Of a stretch of DNA of 64,000 nucleotides, positions 7,949 to 16,665 are shown piece after piece. Position 1 is the stretch's first letter; every line of letters begins with the position of its first letter. Source of the DNA: VRUE01 sp963707965 (GTDB lineage: Bacteria > Actinomycetota > Thermoleophilia > Solirubrobacterales > 70-9); NCBI GenBank assembly GCA_963707965.1, contig CAVPRR010000006.1, positions 62,001-126,000 on the forward strand. Direction: 5' to 3'. The notes under the pieces were generated by a model, which was given only the letters and a program-made list of their open reading frames with translations, searched no databases and was not told the DNA's origin. Both the position numbers and the translations under genes were made by a program.

Positions 7949-8392
7949 ATGGCATTTCGGGGTCTCTACGAGCACAGCCTCGACTCCAAGGATCGCCTCA
8001 CGGTTCCCTCCCGGTTCCGCGCCGCTCTGTCTGACGGAATTGTTCTCTCCAAGGGCTTCGACCCCTGCGTCTGGGTGCATACGACCGGAGAGTTCGAGCA
8101 GCTCTCCGATCGATTCCTCTCCCCACACAGCCCCTTCGGCAGAGACGCGCGCCGCCTGCGGAGGCGCTTCCACGGCGGCTCGTTCGACGAGAAGCTCGAC
8201 TCCGCCGGTCGGATTCGCATTCCCGGGCCGCTGATCGAGCACGCTGGCCTATCGGGGCCGTGCGTGGTGATCGGCGCCGGCGAGTATCTGGAGATCTGGA
8301 GCGCCGAGGCCTGGGCGAAGCAGGAGGAGGAGCTCGACGCGACCGCTGCGGACATTGCCGAGGGGCTCGCCGGGAACGGAGCGCCTGCGTGA
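7949..8392 (+). CDS. mraZ: MraZ transcriptional regulator
   Basis: This 147-residue DNA-binding protein is made of two SpoVT/AbrB-like half-barrels: HSLDSKDRLTVPSRFR at 9-24 and KLDSAGRIRIPGPL at 82-95. Both carry the DxxGR/DxKDR signature used to contact TGGGN repeats. It forms ring oligomers in known cases and represses the dcw operon. The ATG at 7949 has AGAAAGGA 10 bases upstream. It is the first gene of the cell wall/division cluster, and its own promoter carries the cognate repeats, consistent with negative feedback. Confidence 0.95.
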   Translation: MAFRGLYEHSLDSKDRLTVPSRFRAALSDGIVLSKGFDPCVWVHTTGEFEQLSDRFLSPHSPFGRDARRLRRRFHGGSFDEKLDSAGRIRIPGPLIEHAGLSGPCVVIGAGEYLEIWSAEAWAKQEEELDATAADIAEGLAGNGAPA

Positions 8393-8489
8393 TATGCGAG
8401 CCCATGCGAAGGCAGTGTTCCAACCCGTCCTCCACGAACCGATCGCGCGCAAACCCACGGTGAACGTGAATGGCGCAACCCTTCTGTAT

Positions 8490-9443
8490 ATGCCCACTGA
8501 GCACGAGCCCGTTCTCGCATCCGAGCTGATCGACCTTCTTGCCCCGGAGCCTGGGCAGACGGCGGTGGACTGCACCTTCGGCGCCGGCGGGCATGCACGG
8601 CGGATCGCCGCCGCAATCGGACCGTCGGGGGCCCTGATCTGCATCGACCGCGACCCGGCGGCCGAGGCGCGCTTCGAGCGCTTTGCGGCCGAGGTGCCCT
8701 GCGAGGCCCGGTTCATCGGTGAGGACTACGCGGCAGGGCTTCGAGGCCTGCGCGGCGAAGGCATCCACCCAGACATGGTCTACATGGACCTCGGAATGTC
8801 CTCAATGCAGGTTGACGCACGGGAGCGAGGCTTCTCCTATTCCTATGAGGCGCCGCTCGACATGCGGATGGATACGCGCCAGGCGTTCAGCGCCGCTGAT
8901 CTGCTCAACGAGTGGCCGGAGTCGCGGATCTCCCAGGTGTTGCGCCGCTTCGGAGAGGAGCGCTACGCAGGGGGCATCGCACGGGAGATCGTGCGGCGGC
9001 GCCCTCTGCGAAGCACCTCGGAGCTGGTCACCGCGGTCAAGGCTGGAATCCCTCCCTCGGCGAGATTCGGCGGAGGCCACCCCGCGAAGCGGACCTTCCA
9101 GGCGATCCGGATCGCCGTCAACGGCGAGCTGGACTCGCTCGATGACGCCCTGCCCACGGCCTGGCAGTTGCTTCCCGTCGGCGGCCGCCTGGCTGCAATC
9201 TCCTTCCATTCGTTGGAGGACCGGCGCGTCAAGCGGTTCCTTGCCGAGCGCGCCCGCGGCTGCGTCTGCCCACCCGAGTTTCCGGTTTGCGCCTGCGGGC
9301 GCGAGCCCGAAGCCGAGCTGCTCACCCGGCGCGCGGTGGCCCCTCAGCCGGAGGAGGTGGCTGTGAACCCGCGTTCAAAGTCTGCGCACCTGCGTGCCGC
9401 GGTGAAGATCGCAGAGAACGCGCCGGTTGGGGGCGAGGCCTGA
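8490..9443 (+). CDS. rsmH: 16S rRNA m4C1402 methyltransferase RsmH (MraW)
   Basis: From ATG 8490 the protein is 317 residues, matching the usual length. It begins MPTEHEPVLASELIDLL, where HxPVL is the conserved N-terminal motif. The SAM-binding site is seen as DCTFGAGGHARRI, DRDP, MDLGMSSMQVD and RGFSYSYEAPLDMRMD; the C-terminal part has HPAKRTFQAIRI and ISFHSLEDRRVKRF. It methylates N4 of C1402 in 16S rRNA. An ATG at 8394, two bases after the mraZ stop, would add 32 residues not typical of the family. Neither start has a strong ribosome site. The stop overlaps the next gene (TGATG). Confidence 0.93.
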   Translation: MPTEHEPVLASELIDLLAPEPGQTAVDCTFGAGGHARRIAAAIGPSGALICIDRDPAAEARFERFAAEVPCEARFIGEDYAAGLRGLRGEGIHPDMVYMDLGMSSMQVDARERGFSYSYEAPLDMRMDTRQAFSAADLLNEWPESRISQVLRRFGEERYAGGIAREIVRRRPLRSTSELVTAVKAGIPPSARFGGGHPAKRTFQAIRIAVNGELDSLDDALPTAWQLLPVGGRLAAISFHSLEDRRVKRFLAERARGCVCPPEFPVCACGREPEAELLTRRAVAPQPEEVAVNPRSKSAHLRAAVKIAENAPVGGEA

Positions 9444-10015
9444 TGGCCGCGGCTGCCACCGCACGAAGGGCCGCCGCACCCGCCCAAAGGGCACCTGCTC
9501 CCAGGGCCGCCGCGCCCGCACGAAGGGCACCCGCCCGCAGGGTCGCCGCGCCCGCCCGCAGGGTCGCCGCGCCCGCCCGCCGCGCGCCCGCTCGCAGACG
9601 CAGGGCCACACCTGCTCGTCGCTCCCGTGGCCAGCTCCTCCCGATCGCGGTCGGCACGGCAGCCGCGGTCCGCCACCTGCCCGACTCGGGCCTGATGGTC
9701 CGAATGACCCGGGGCCGCGCCTGGATTGGCGTGCTCGGCCTGTTGCTGGCCGGGATCGTCACGCTCAACGTGATCACCCTCAGCCTCGCGGCACGTGCGA
9801 GCCAGATCGATCAGAACATCCAGGCGCTCAGCCAGGAGAATTCGATCCTTCGCAGCCGCGATGCGCAGAGATCGGGGGCGGTACGGGTTCGCCACGGCGC
9901 GCTGGCGCTTGGACTCACCGTTCCCACCGCCGACAGGGTCGGCTACGCGCAGGCGAGCCCGCAAGACGTGGCGACGGCTGCGCAGCGCCTTGCGGCCGCC
10001 GGATCGGCCTACTGA
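9443..10015 (+). CDS. ftsL: FtsL-like division protein with a long basic Ala/Pro/Arg N-terminus
   Basis: This 190-residue bitopic protein has a cytoplasmic N-terminal region at about 8-55 that is a degenerate repeat of AAPARRAPARR-type units. A membrane helix at about 93-116 (WIGVLGLLLAGIVTLNVITL) and a periplasmic coiled coil at about 117-137 (ASQIDQNIQALSQENSILRS) follow. FtsL-type proteins form the FtsQLB complex that activates FtsWI. The position between rsmH and ftsI is the classical ftsL place. The low-complexity basic extension is unusual and reflects near-perfect tandem repeats in the DNA around 9535-9590. Confidence 0.75.
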   Translation: MAAAATARRAAAPAQRAPAPRAAAPARRAPARRVAAPARRVAAPARRAPARRRRATPARRSRGQLLPIAVGTAAAVRHLPDSGLMVRMTRGRAWIGVLGLLLAGIVTLNVITLSLAARASQIDQNIQALSQENSILRSRDAQRSGAVRVRHGALALGLTVPTADRVGYAQASPQDVATAAQRLAAAGSAY

Positions 10016-10055
10016 TGGTTGATTCCATGACCCCGCACGTCTAGGGAGCCGGCCG

Positions 10056-11708
10056 GTGAGAACGATTGAGCGAAGGATCGGGCTCCTCTTCGCCGGATTC
10101 CTTCTCTGCTTCCTGGCCGTCGCGGCCCGGGCCTTCTGGTTGCAGGGTGTGCAGGGAGCGAAGCTCGCCTCGGAGGCCACCTACCAGCAGACGGATGTCG
10201 TGACCGTCCCTGCCCTGCGCGGCAGCGTCCTCGATCGCAACGGCAACCCGCTGGCCGCGTCCGAGGTTGCGGCAACCATCTTCGCGACTCCGTACCAGGT
10301 GAAGGATCCGCAGCGCACCGCAGCGAAGCTCGCGTCGATCCTCGGGCTGGGTAGGGACGATGTCCTGCCCAGCCTCACCGAGCACTCCGGCTTCTCCTAC
10401 GTGGCCCGCAAGGTGGACGTGCCGACGGCGGCGCGCGTTGCCCGCCTCGAGCTTCCCGGCATCGGACAGCTCCCAGACAGCCGGCGGACCTATCCGCAGG
10501 GTGAGCTGGCGGCGCAGACCATCGGCGTCGTCGGCGCCGAAAGCCAGGGGCTGACCGGCCTGGAGGAGAGTCAGGACTCCGTCCTGCGCGGTGCCGACGG
10601 TCAGCGGCGGGTGGTCAAGGACGCTCTCGGCGAGCCAATCCGGCTCGACACGGTCACGCCGGCAAGCGACGGGCAGGACATTCGGCTGACGCTCGACCCG
10701 GCGATCGAGAGGAAGACGGAGCAGGTTCTCGCCGGGGTCGGCGAAACGTACTCGCCAAATGGCGCAACGGCGATCGTCATGGACCCGCGCAGCTCGCGGG
10801 TGCTGGCAATGGCCAACTGGCCCCCGGTTGACCCGGCAGATCTGGAAGGCGCCGACCCTGAAGACCTGCTCAACCGCGCGACCGGATTCACGTATGAGCC
10901 AGGTTCGACCTTCAAGTCGTTCACGGTTTCCACTGCCCTGGAGGCGAAGCTGGTGACGCCGGAAACCGCGTTCACCCTGCCGCCGGAAATCCAGGTCGCC
11001 GACCGGACCATCTCCGACGCCGAGGCGCGACCCACGGTCACGTTGAGCGTCGCCGAAATCCTCGCCCATTCCTCCAACGTAGGCGCGGTCACGATCGGCC
11101 TGCAGGTCGGCAGCGAGCGGTTCAGCCGTTGGATCCGCCGCTTCGGCTTCGGCCAGCCGACCGGTGTGCAGTTCCCTGGCGAGGAGCGGGGAATCGTGCC
11201 CCGCCTGAGCGAATACTCAGGTTCGACGATGGGCAATCTCCCCATCGGCCAGGGCCTCGCAGTGACGCCGATGCAGATGGTGGCCGGCTACGCTGCGATC
11301 GCCAATGGGGGAATCCTGCGACGGCCGCAGCTGATCGAACGGGTCGGCAGCGAGCCCGTTCCCGAGCCGCGGGGTCACCGGGTGATGGACGCCGCCGTTG
11401 CCTCGCAGGTGCGCACGATGCTCGAGGGTGTGCTGGCGCCTGGCGGGACCGCCTCGGAGGTCAGCGTGCCCGGTTACACGCTGGCGGGGAAGACCGGCAC
11501 TTCGCAGGTCGCCGAAAACGGCACCTACTCGGAAACGAAGTACGTCGCCTCCTTCATCGGCTTCGCCCCGGCACAGGACCCGAAGCTGCTCGTCGCGGTG
11601 ATAGTCGACCAGCCGCAGGGAGACATCTACGGTGGCTCCGTGGCCGCGCCGGCATTTGGCCAGATCGCGGCCTTCGCTCTTCCGTACCTCGGCGTTCCTC
11701 CCGAGTAG
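10056..11708 (+). CDS. ftsI: Penicillin-binding protein, septal transpeptidase FtsI (class B)
   Basis: This 550-residue class B PBP crosslinks peptidoglycan at the septum. It has an N-terminal anchor at about 8-28, a dimerisation domain beginning RGSVLDRNGNPLA, and a transpeptidase domain with the nucleophile S284 in STFK, the SSN triad (HSSNVGA) and the KTGTSQ box. The GTG start at 10056 is used. It sits 40 bases after the ftsL-like gene, and the next gene has its own -10. No PASTA domains follow the catalytic domain. Confidence 0.94.
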   Translation: MRTIERRIGLLFAGFLLCFLAVAARAFWLQGVQGAKLASEATYQQTDVVTVPALRGSVLDRNGNPLAASEVAATIFATPYQVKDPQRTAAKLASILGLGRDDVLPSLTEHSGFSYVARKVDVPTAARVARLELPGIGQLPDSRRTYPQGELAAQTIGVVGAESQGLTGLEESQDSVLRGADGQRRVVKDALGEPIRLDTVTPASDGQDIRLTLDPAIERKTEQVLAGVGETYSPNGATAIVMDPRSSRVLAMANWPPVDPADLEGADPEDLLNRATGFTYEPGSTFKSFTVSTALEAKLVTPETAFTLPPEIQVADRTISDAEARPTVTLSVAEILAHSSNVGAVTIGLQVGSERFSRWIRRFGFGQPTGVQFPGEERGIVPRLSEYSGSTMGNLPIGQGLAVTPMQMVAGYAAIANGGILRRPQLIERVGSEPVPEPRGHRVMDAAVASQVRTMLEGVLAPGGTASEVSVPGYTLAGKTGTSQVAENGTYSETKYVASFIGFAPAQDPKLLVAVIVDQPQGDIYGGSVAAPAFGQIAAFALPYLGVPPE

Positions 11709-11758
11709 GGGCCCCGGGCGCCCGCCCCCAACCAAGGGCCGGCCGTCGGACGGGCTCT

Positions 11759-11764
11759 TAGAAT
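11759..11764 (+). promoter_or_regulatory. -10 element (TAGAAT) of murE
   Basis: TAGAAT ends seven bases before the murE GTG at 11772, indicating a leaderless internal promoter inside the dcw cluster. Confidence 0.55.
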
Positions 11765-11771
11765 CGCCCCG

Positions 11772-13268
11772 GTGATACTGGACGAGCTTGTCGCGGATGC
11801 GAATTCTCTGCGGATCGTCGGCGATCCATCGATCGAGGTCGAGTCACTTGCCTACGACAACCGCGGGGTGGAGCCCGGGGCGCTGTTCTTCTGCGTGCCC
11901 GGAGAGAAGGCGGACGGGCACGACTTCGCGGCGGCTGCTCTCGAGGCGGGGGCGGTGGGGCTGGTCGTCGAGCGCGAGCTGGACCTCGACGTCACACAGG
12001 TTGTCGCTGCGGATGCGCGGGCGGCGATGGCTCCGCTCGCGGCGCGCTTCTGGGGGGACCCGACGAGCGAGCTGCAGGTCGTCGGGGTGACGGGCACCAA
12101 CGGGAAGACCACAACGGCGTTCCTGATCAGGGAGATCCTCGAGGCGGCCGGGATGCAGTGCGGTCTGCTGGGGACCGTGAAGCAGGTGGTCGGCGGGGTC
12201 GAGGAGGAGATCGAGAGAACCACCCCCGAGGCTATCGACCTGCAGGCGACCTTCAGGCGCATGCTGGAGGGCGGCGACCGGGCGTGTGCGATGGAGGTTT
12301 CCTCCCATGCGCTGGCGCTGCACCGCTGCGACGCCATCCACTTCGAGGTGGCTCTGTTCACGAACCTCACCCAGGACCACCTCGATTTCCACGGCGGCAT
12401 GGAGGACTACTTCCAGTCGAAGCGACGCCTGTTCGAGATGGGCTCGCGTGTTTCGATCGTCAACGTCGACGATCCGTACGGGAAGCGCCTCGCGGGCGAA
12501 CTCGAAAGCGCCGGGAAAGCGGCCTGCCTCACCTTCTCCGCCGGTGGAGCGGAGTCGAACATATTTGCCACTGACAGGGCGCTGAGTGCCGGTGGAGCCG
12601 AGTTCACCGTGAATCAGCCCGCCGCAGGGCTCGAGTCCTCCGTGGGTGCGAAATACCATCCGCCCATCGGGGAGGTGCGGACGCGGCTTCCCGGAGACTT
12701 CAACGTCGCCAACGCCCTGGGGGCTTTCGCTGCGGCTACTGCGCTTGGCGTAGAGCCGGATGACGCGGCGAAGGGCCTCGCCAGGGCGGCGCCCCCGCCG
12801 GGCCGCTTCGAGCCGGTCGAGGAGGGGCAGGCATTCGCTGTGCTGGTCGACTACGCACACACGCCGGATTCGCTGGAGAACGTGCTGCGCGCGGCGCGAA
12901 GGTTCACGGAGGGCAGGGTGATCGCCGTCTTCGGCGCCGGCGGCGATCGAGACCGGGGCAAGCGGCCCCAGATGGGGCGAGCCGGGGCCGGGCTGTCGGA
13001 CCTCGCGGTGCTCACGTCGGACAACCCGCGCTCGGAGGACCCGGAAACGATCATCGAGGAGATCCTCGCCGGGATCGACGGGCGCGAGGGGATCGAGGTC
13101 GAGCCTGACCGCCGCGCAGCGATCGCCCTTGCCGTCACACGCGCCCGCCCCGGCGACACCGTCGTGATTGCCGGCAAGGGTCACGAGCGGGGCCAGGAGT
13201 TCGAGGACGGTCGCACGATCCCCTTCGACGACCGCGAGGTGGCGCGACAGGAGCTGCGCAGGCTGTGA
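11772..13268 (+). CDS. murE: UDP-MurNAc-L-Ala-D-Glu:meso-diaminopimelate ligase MurE
   Basis: This 498-residue cytoplasmic Mur ligase adds the third stem-peptide residue. It shows the ATP loop GVTGTNGKTTTAFL near 103-116, the central-domain motif TTPEAID, and DYAHTPDSLENVL. SDNPRSEDPETI is the DNPR signature that in this family selects meso-diaminopimelate over lysine. The wall is therefore predicted to be DAP-type. The GTG start is supported by a leaderless-type -10. The stop overlaps the murF GTG. Confidence 0.95.
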   Translation: MILDELVADANSLRIVGDPSIEVESLAYDNRGVEPGALFFCVPGEKADGHDFAAAALEAGAVGLVVERELDLDVTQVVAADARAAMAPLAARFWGDPTSELQVVGVTGTNGKTTTAFLIREILEAAGMQCGLLGTVKQVVGGVEEEIERTTPEAIDLQATFRRMLEGGDRACAMEVSSHALALHRCDAIHFEVALFTNLTQDHLDFHGGMEDYFQSKRRLFEMGSRVSIVNVDDPYGKRLAGELESAGKAACLTFSAGGAESNIFATDRALSAGGAEFTVNQPAAGLESSVGAKYHPPIGEVRTRLPGDFNVANALGAFAAATALGVEPDDAAKGLARAAPPPGRFEPVEEGQAFAVLVDYAHTPDSLENVLRAARRFTEGRVIAVFGAGGDRDRGKRPQMGRAGAGLSDLAVLTSDNPRSEDPETIIEEILAGIDGREGIEVEPDRRAAIALAVTRARPGDTVVIAGKGHERGQEFEDGRTIPFDDREVARQELRRL

Positions 13269-14593
13269 ACCTCGAGCCCGATCGGATCGCGGCGGCCATC
13301 GAGGCCGACATCGTTGCCAGGGGCGGCCCCGGCAGTCCCGCACGCGCCGTCATCGACTCGCGTCAGGCACGGGCCGGCGACCTGTTCTTCGGCCTTCCCG
13401 GCGAGAACGTCGACGGTGGCGAGTTCGCGAGGGCGGCGATCGCCGCCGGCGCCTGGGGGGTGGTGGTCGATCCGGGCTGTGCGGTGGGTCTCTCCGGTGC
13501 CTGGGTATTTTCCGCTCGCGACCCGCTCGCGGCGCTGCAGGCCCTGGCCGGGGCCTGGCGCAAGGATCTGGGCGCAAGAGTCGTCGGGGTCACCGGCTCG
13601 GTTGGGAAGACCTCGGTGAAGGACATCCTGCGGGCGCTGCTTCCGGGCCGGGTGCACGCGAACCGGGAGAACTTCAATACCGAGATCGGGTTGCCGCTGA
13701 CCGTGCTCGAGGCTCCGGCCGAGACCGATCTGCTTGTGCTCGAGATGGCGATGCGCGGCCGCGGTCAGATCGCGCAGCTTGCCTCCATCGCCCGGCCGGA
13801 CGTGGCGGTGATCACGAACGTGGGCCCTGTCCACGTCGAGCTGCTCGGATCGGTGGAGTCGATAGCGGCGGCGAAGGCGGAGCTGCTCGACGCGCTGCCC
13901 GCTGGCGGCACGGCGATCGTGCCGGTCGAAGCTGGCGAGCTCGAACCGCACCTGGCCCGCGCTCCGAGGTTGGTCCGCTTCGGAGCGGGAGGGGATGTCG
14001 AAGCGGCGGAATGGAACGTCGCGGATGGGGTGACGGAGGCGCTGGTCCTCACGCCGGCTGGGTCCCAGCGCTTCCACTTCCCATTCACCGAGGGGCACAA
14101 CCTGACCAATGCGCTGGCGGCCGTTGCCGCCGGGGTCGTGCTCGGCGCTCCGCTCGGGGAGATGGCCGATCGCGCTGTGAACATAGGCTTCTCCCGGTTC
14201 CGGGGCGAGCGCCTCGAGCTTGGAGAGGGGATCATTCTGGTCAACGACTGCTACAACGCCAACCCCGTGTCGATGCGAGCGGCGCTGGATCACCTCGGGT
14301 CGCTGGGTGGAGCGCGGCGGATTGCGGTGCTCGGCGAGATGGCGGAGCTGGGAGGCGACTCCGCCGAGTATCACCGCGAGGTGGGCGCGCACGCGCGGTC
14401 GGCGGGGATCGACATGCTGATCGGTGTCGGAGAGCCGGCTCGCGACTATGGCCCCGACGAGCTGGTCGGCATTCCCGAGGAGGCCGCGGAGCTGCTCGCC
14501 GCCCAGCTCGAGGCGGGCGATGCGATCCTCGTCAAGGGCTCACGCTCCGCCGGCCTCGAGGCTGTTGCCGAGACCCTGACGGAGCTGCTCTGA
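13265..14593 (+). CDS. murF: UDP-MurNAc-tripeptide D-Ala-D-Ala ligase MurF
   Basis: This 442-residue Mur ligase adds D-Ala-D-Ala to the tripeptide, completing the UDP-MurNAc-pentapeptide. It shows DSRQARAGDLFFGLPGE in the N-terminal domain, ATP loop GVTGSVGKTSVKDIL near 107-121, NFNTEIGLPL, TNVGPVHVELLGS and NDCYNANPVSMRAAL. All are typical MurF signatures. The GTG start overlaps the murE stop, and its TGA overlaps the mraY ATG, so translation of the three genes is probably coupled. Confidence 0.95.
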   Translation: MNLEPDRIAAAIEADIVARGGPGSPARAVIDSRQARAGDLFFGLPGENVDGGEFARAAIAAGAWGVVVDPGCAVGLSGAWVFSARDPLAALQALAGAWRKDLGARVVGVTGSVGKTSVKDILRALLPGRVHANRENFNTEIGLPLTVLEAPAETDLLVLEMAMRGRGQIAQLASIARPDVAVITNVGPVHVELLGSVESIAAAKAELLDALPAGGTAIVPVEAGELEPHLARAPRLVRFGAGGDVEAAEWNVADGVTEALVLTPAGSQRFHFPFTEGHNLTNALAAVAAGVVLGAPLGEMADRAVNIGFSRFRGERLELGEGIILVNDCYNANPVSMRAALDHLGSLGGARRIAVLGEMAELGGDSAEYHREVGAHARSAGIDMLIGVGEPARDYGPDELVGIPEEAAELLAAQLEAGDAILVKGSRSAGLEAVAETLTELL

Positions 14594-15567
14594 TGGGAGA
14601 GGTTCTGATCGCCGGCATGGCGGCGATGCTGATCTGCATCTTCCTCGGCCCGAAGTTCATCGAGCTGCTGCGGGTGAGGGAGTTCGGGCAGCACATTCGC
14701 GAGGACGGGCCGCAGGAGCACCTGGCGAAGGCCGGCACGCCGACGATGGGGGGCTTGATCGTCTTCGCCTCGATCTGCGTCCCCTACCTCGTTCTGTCCG
14801 ACCGCGACGCCCAGAGCCTGGCGGTGTTCGGCGTCGCGATGGGGTGCGCGGCGCTCGGTTTCGCCGACGACTTCATCAAGATCGTCAAACGTCGCTCGCT
14901 GGGCCTCTCGGCCCGTTACAAGCTGCTCGTCCAACTCTTCCTTGCACTCGGCCTCTGGTGGGTGGCGCGCCACGAGGTCGGCCTCGAGCCGACGCTCTTC
15001 TTCCGCATCGGGGATGCCAGTCTCGACCTCGGGCCCGTTCTCTACTTCGTGCTCGTCTTCCTGGTGATCGCCGGCACGTCCAACGGGGTCAACCTGACCG
15101 ACGGCCTCGACGGCCTCGCGGCAGGCTCCTGCGCGATCGTGCTGCTCGCCTACACGGCGATCGCCTTCATCACCAACGAGCAGCAGAACCTTGCGCTGCT
15201 CTCCGCCTGTCTGGTTGGCGCCTGCATCGGCTTCCTCTGGTTCAACGCCTTCCCAGCCTCGATCTTCATGGGGGACACCGGCTCGCTCGGCCTTGGCGGG
15301 GCGATTGGCGCGCTCGCTGTGATGACCCAGACCGAGGTGCTGCTGATCATCATCGGCGGCATCTTCGTTATCGAGGCGCTCTCGGTGGCGGTGCAGGTCT
15401 TCGCCTTCAAGACGTTCCGCCGCCGCGTCCTGCTGATGGCGCCGCTGCACCACCACTTCGAGATGATGGCCTGGTCGGAGACGAAGATCATGCTCCGCTT
15501 CTGGATTATCGCCGCCGTCTGCTCGGGCATCGGCTTCACGCTCTACCAGCAGTCGATCGGCCGCTGA
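14593..15567 (+). CDS. mraY: Phospho-MurNAc-pentapeptide transferase MraY
   Basis: This 324-residue polytopic membrane enzyme of about ten helices transfers phospho-MurNAc-pentapeptide to undecaprenyl phosphate to make lipid I. Diagnostic motifs are AGTPTMGGLI, the Asp pair in ALGFADDFIKI, NLTDGLDGLAAG, FNAFPASIFMGDTGSLGLGG and the APLHHHFE triple-His loop. The start overlaps the murF stop (TGATG). After it the usual murD neighbour is displaced by two unknown membrane genes behind a separate promoter. Confidence 0.96.
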   Translation: MGEVLIAGMAAMLICIFLGPKFIELLRVREFGQHIREDGPQEHLAKAGTPTMGGLIVFASICVPYLVLSDRDAQSLAVFGVAMGCAALGFADDFIKIVKRRSLGLSARYKLLVQLFLALGLWWVARHEVGLEPTLFFRIGDASLDLGPVLYFVLVFLVIAGTSNGVNLTDGLDGLAAGSCAIVLLAYTAIAFITNEQQNLALLSACLVGACIGFLWFNAFPASIFMGDTGSLGLGGAIGALAVMTQTEVLLIIIGGIFVIEALSVAVQVFAFKTFRRRVLLMAPLHHHFEMMAWSETKIMLRFWIIAAVCSGIGFTLYQQSIGR

Positions 15568-15575
15568 ACGGTCCC

Positions 15576-15605
15576 TTGACTCGGTCGGTACAGGGGTGAG
15601 ATAGT
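15576..15605 (+). promoter_or_regulatory. Probable promoter between mraY and the interrupted membrane gene
   Basis: TTGACT (15576-15581) and GATAGT (15600-15605) are 18 bases apart and sit 37 bases upstream of ATG 15642, suggesting that the two membrane genes are separately transcribed. Confidence 0.5.
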
Positions 15606-15641
15606 CGGCATCGTGTTGAGCGGCGGGAAACGGAGGTCGGT

Positions 15642-16151
15642 ATGGATCTGAGCACGCGTGAGTTTTGGGCCCTGATTCACGGTCTCGTTCTCGGCGGGGG
15701 TTTTCTGGTTGCGTTCGCCTAAGGCCTTGCGGGCCTCTACAGCCTCAGGCCGGGCCTCGTAACCGAGACCGGAATCGCGGAGCGAATGCGCAGGCTGGTG
15801 GCGGGAACGACGGCGATGGCTGCGATCGCCTGGGTGACCGTGATCACCGGCACGTGGATCGTGTACCCGTGGTACCGGGAAGACGTTCCGACCAGTCCCA
15901 GGTCGGTGCTGCTGGAAAACTCGGACACTGCGGACTGGCATGAATTCGCCTTCGAGTGGAAGGAGCACATCGCCTGGTTGGCACCGATGCTTGCGACTGC
16001 CGCCGCGTTCACCGTCTTCTACTATCGCGCTGACCTGATCAAGAACCAGACGGCGCGCAAGGTTGCCATGGGGCTTTTCATCGCTGCGTTCGCGATTGCC
16101 GCGATCGCTGGCATCCTCGGCGCGCTGGTTACCAAGAATGCGTCGGTCTAG
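15642..16151 (+). pseudogene. Membrane protein gene interrupted by an in-frame TAA
   Basis: ATG 15642 has GGAGG at 15632 and opens a frame (MDLSTREFWALIHGLVLGGG) that stops at TAA 15720-15722 after 26 codons. The same frame continues without another stop to 16151, reading GLAGLYSLRPGLV and on for about 140 residues. The full product would have about four helices, with WVTVITGTWIVYPWY, a His-rich loop (DWHEFAFEWKEHIAWLAP) and a C-terminal pair of helices. A single base change from TAC or TAT would create the stop. It may be a young pseudogene, a sequencing error, or an operon in which translation restarts at ATG 15786. The function is unknown. Confidence 0.65.
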
Positions 16152-16168
16152 TGGAGGGGGCTGGTGAG

Positions 16169-16561
16169 ATGGAGGCACAGACACCACAACCCGCCCCCGG
16201 CGTGACGCCCTCCGCGGCAGGCGCTTCGGAGGGGACGGCGGCAACGAAGCCGAACGGCCCGGTCGCCGCGGTGATGCTCGCCGCGGGCATCGGCGCCGTC
16301 GTCCTCGGCCTCTTCACGGTTCTCAGCGAGGCCAGCGAAGGGATGCACGACTTCCTCGAGTGGAGCGAACGGGTCGGGCCGCTCTCGGGGAAGACGTGCC
16401 TTGCGGCGATCGCCTTCCTGGGCAGCTGGGGCGGCCTGCACGCGGCGCTTCGCCACCGCGAAATCGAGTGGCGGCCGCTGATCGCCACGACGATCGTGCT
16501 GATTGCGATCGCCCTGGTGCTCACGTTCCCGTCCTTCTTCCAGCTGTTCAAGAGCGACTAG
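16169..16561 (+). CDS. Small three-helix membrane protein of unknown function
   Basis: This 130-residue protein has a polar Pro/Ala/Gly-rich head (1-30) and three hydrophobic segments: about 33-54 (AAVMLAAGIGAVVLGLFTVL), 75-95 and 107-125. They are separated by a charged loop EASEGMHDFLEWSERVG. ATG 16169 is preceded by GGAGGGGG at 16153 with good spacing; a GTG at 16151 is also in frame. It follows the interrupted membrane gene directly, and both contain a Glu-Trp pair in a loop next to a membrane helix. The pair lies between mraY and murD, an unusual place for unknown genes. I recognise no family. Confidence 0.62.
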   Translation: MEAQTPQPAPGVTPSAAGASEGTAATKPNGPVAAVMLAAGIGAVVLGLFTVLSEASEGMHDFLEWSERVGPLSGKTCLAAIAFLGSWGGLHAALRHREIEWRPLIATTIVLIAIALVLTFPSFFQLFKSD

Positions 16562-16612
16562 CTGTAATCCCTGGGTCAGAGCTTCGCGGCCACCTCGCGG
16601 CGCCGGGGCGAC

Positions 16613-16635
16613 TTTGTCGGGATATGCCCGACAAA
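16613..16635. promoter_or_regulatory. 23-bp perfect dyad in the murD leader region
   Basis: TTTGTCGGG (16613-16621) and CCCGACAAA (16627-16635) are perfect inverted repeats around the 5-base centre ATATG. It could be an operator for a dimeric regulator or a terminator stem for the preceding gene; no T-tract follows. I favour an operator because of the A/T ends and length. Confidence 0.4.
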
Positions 16636-16665
16636 CGTGCTCGGCGCTGCGACGGTTGAGCGCAA

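Noticed and set aside
15642..16151. Stop-codon recoding at TAA 15720
   Set aside because: Known selenocysteine and pyrrolysine recoding use TGA and TAG. No SECIS-like stem or second case was seen, so mutation or error is simpler.
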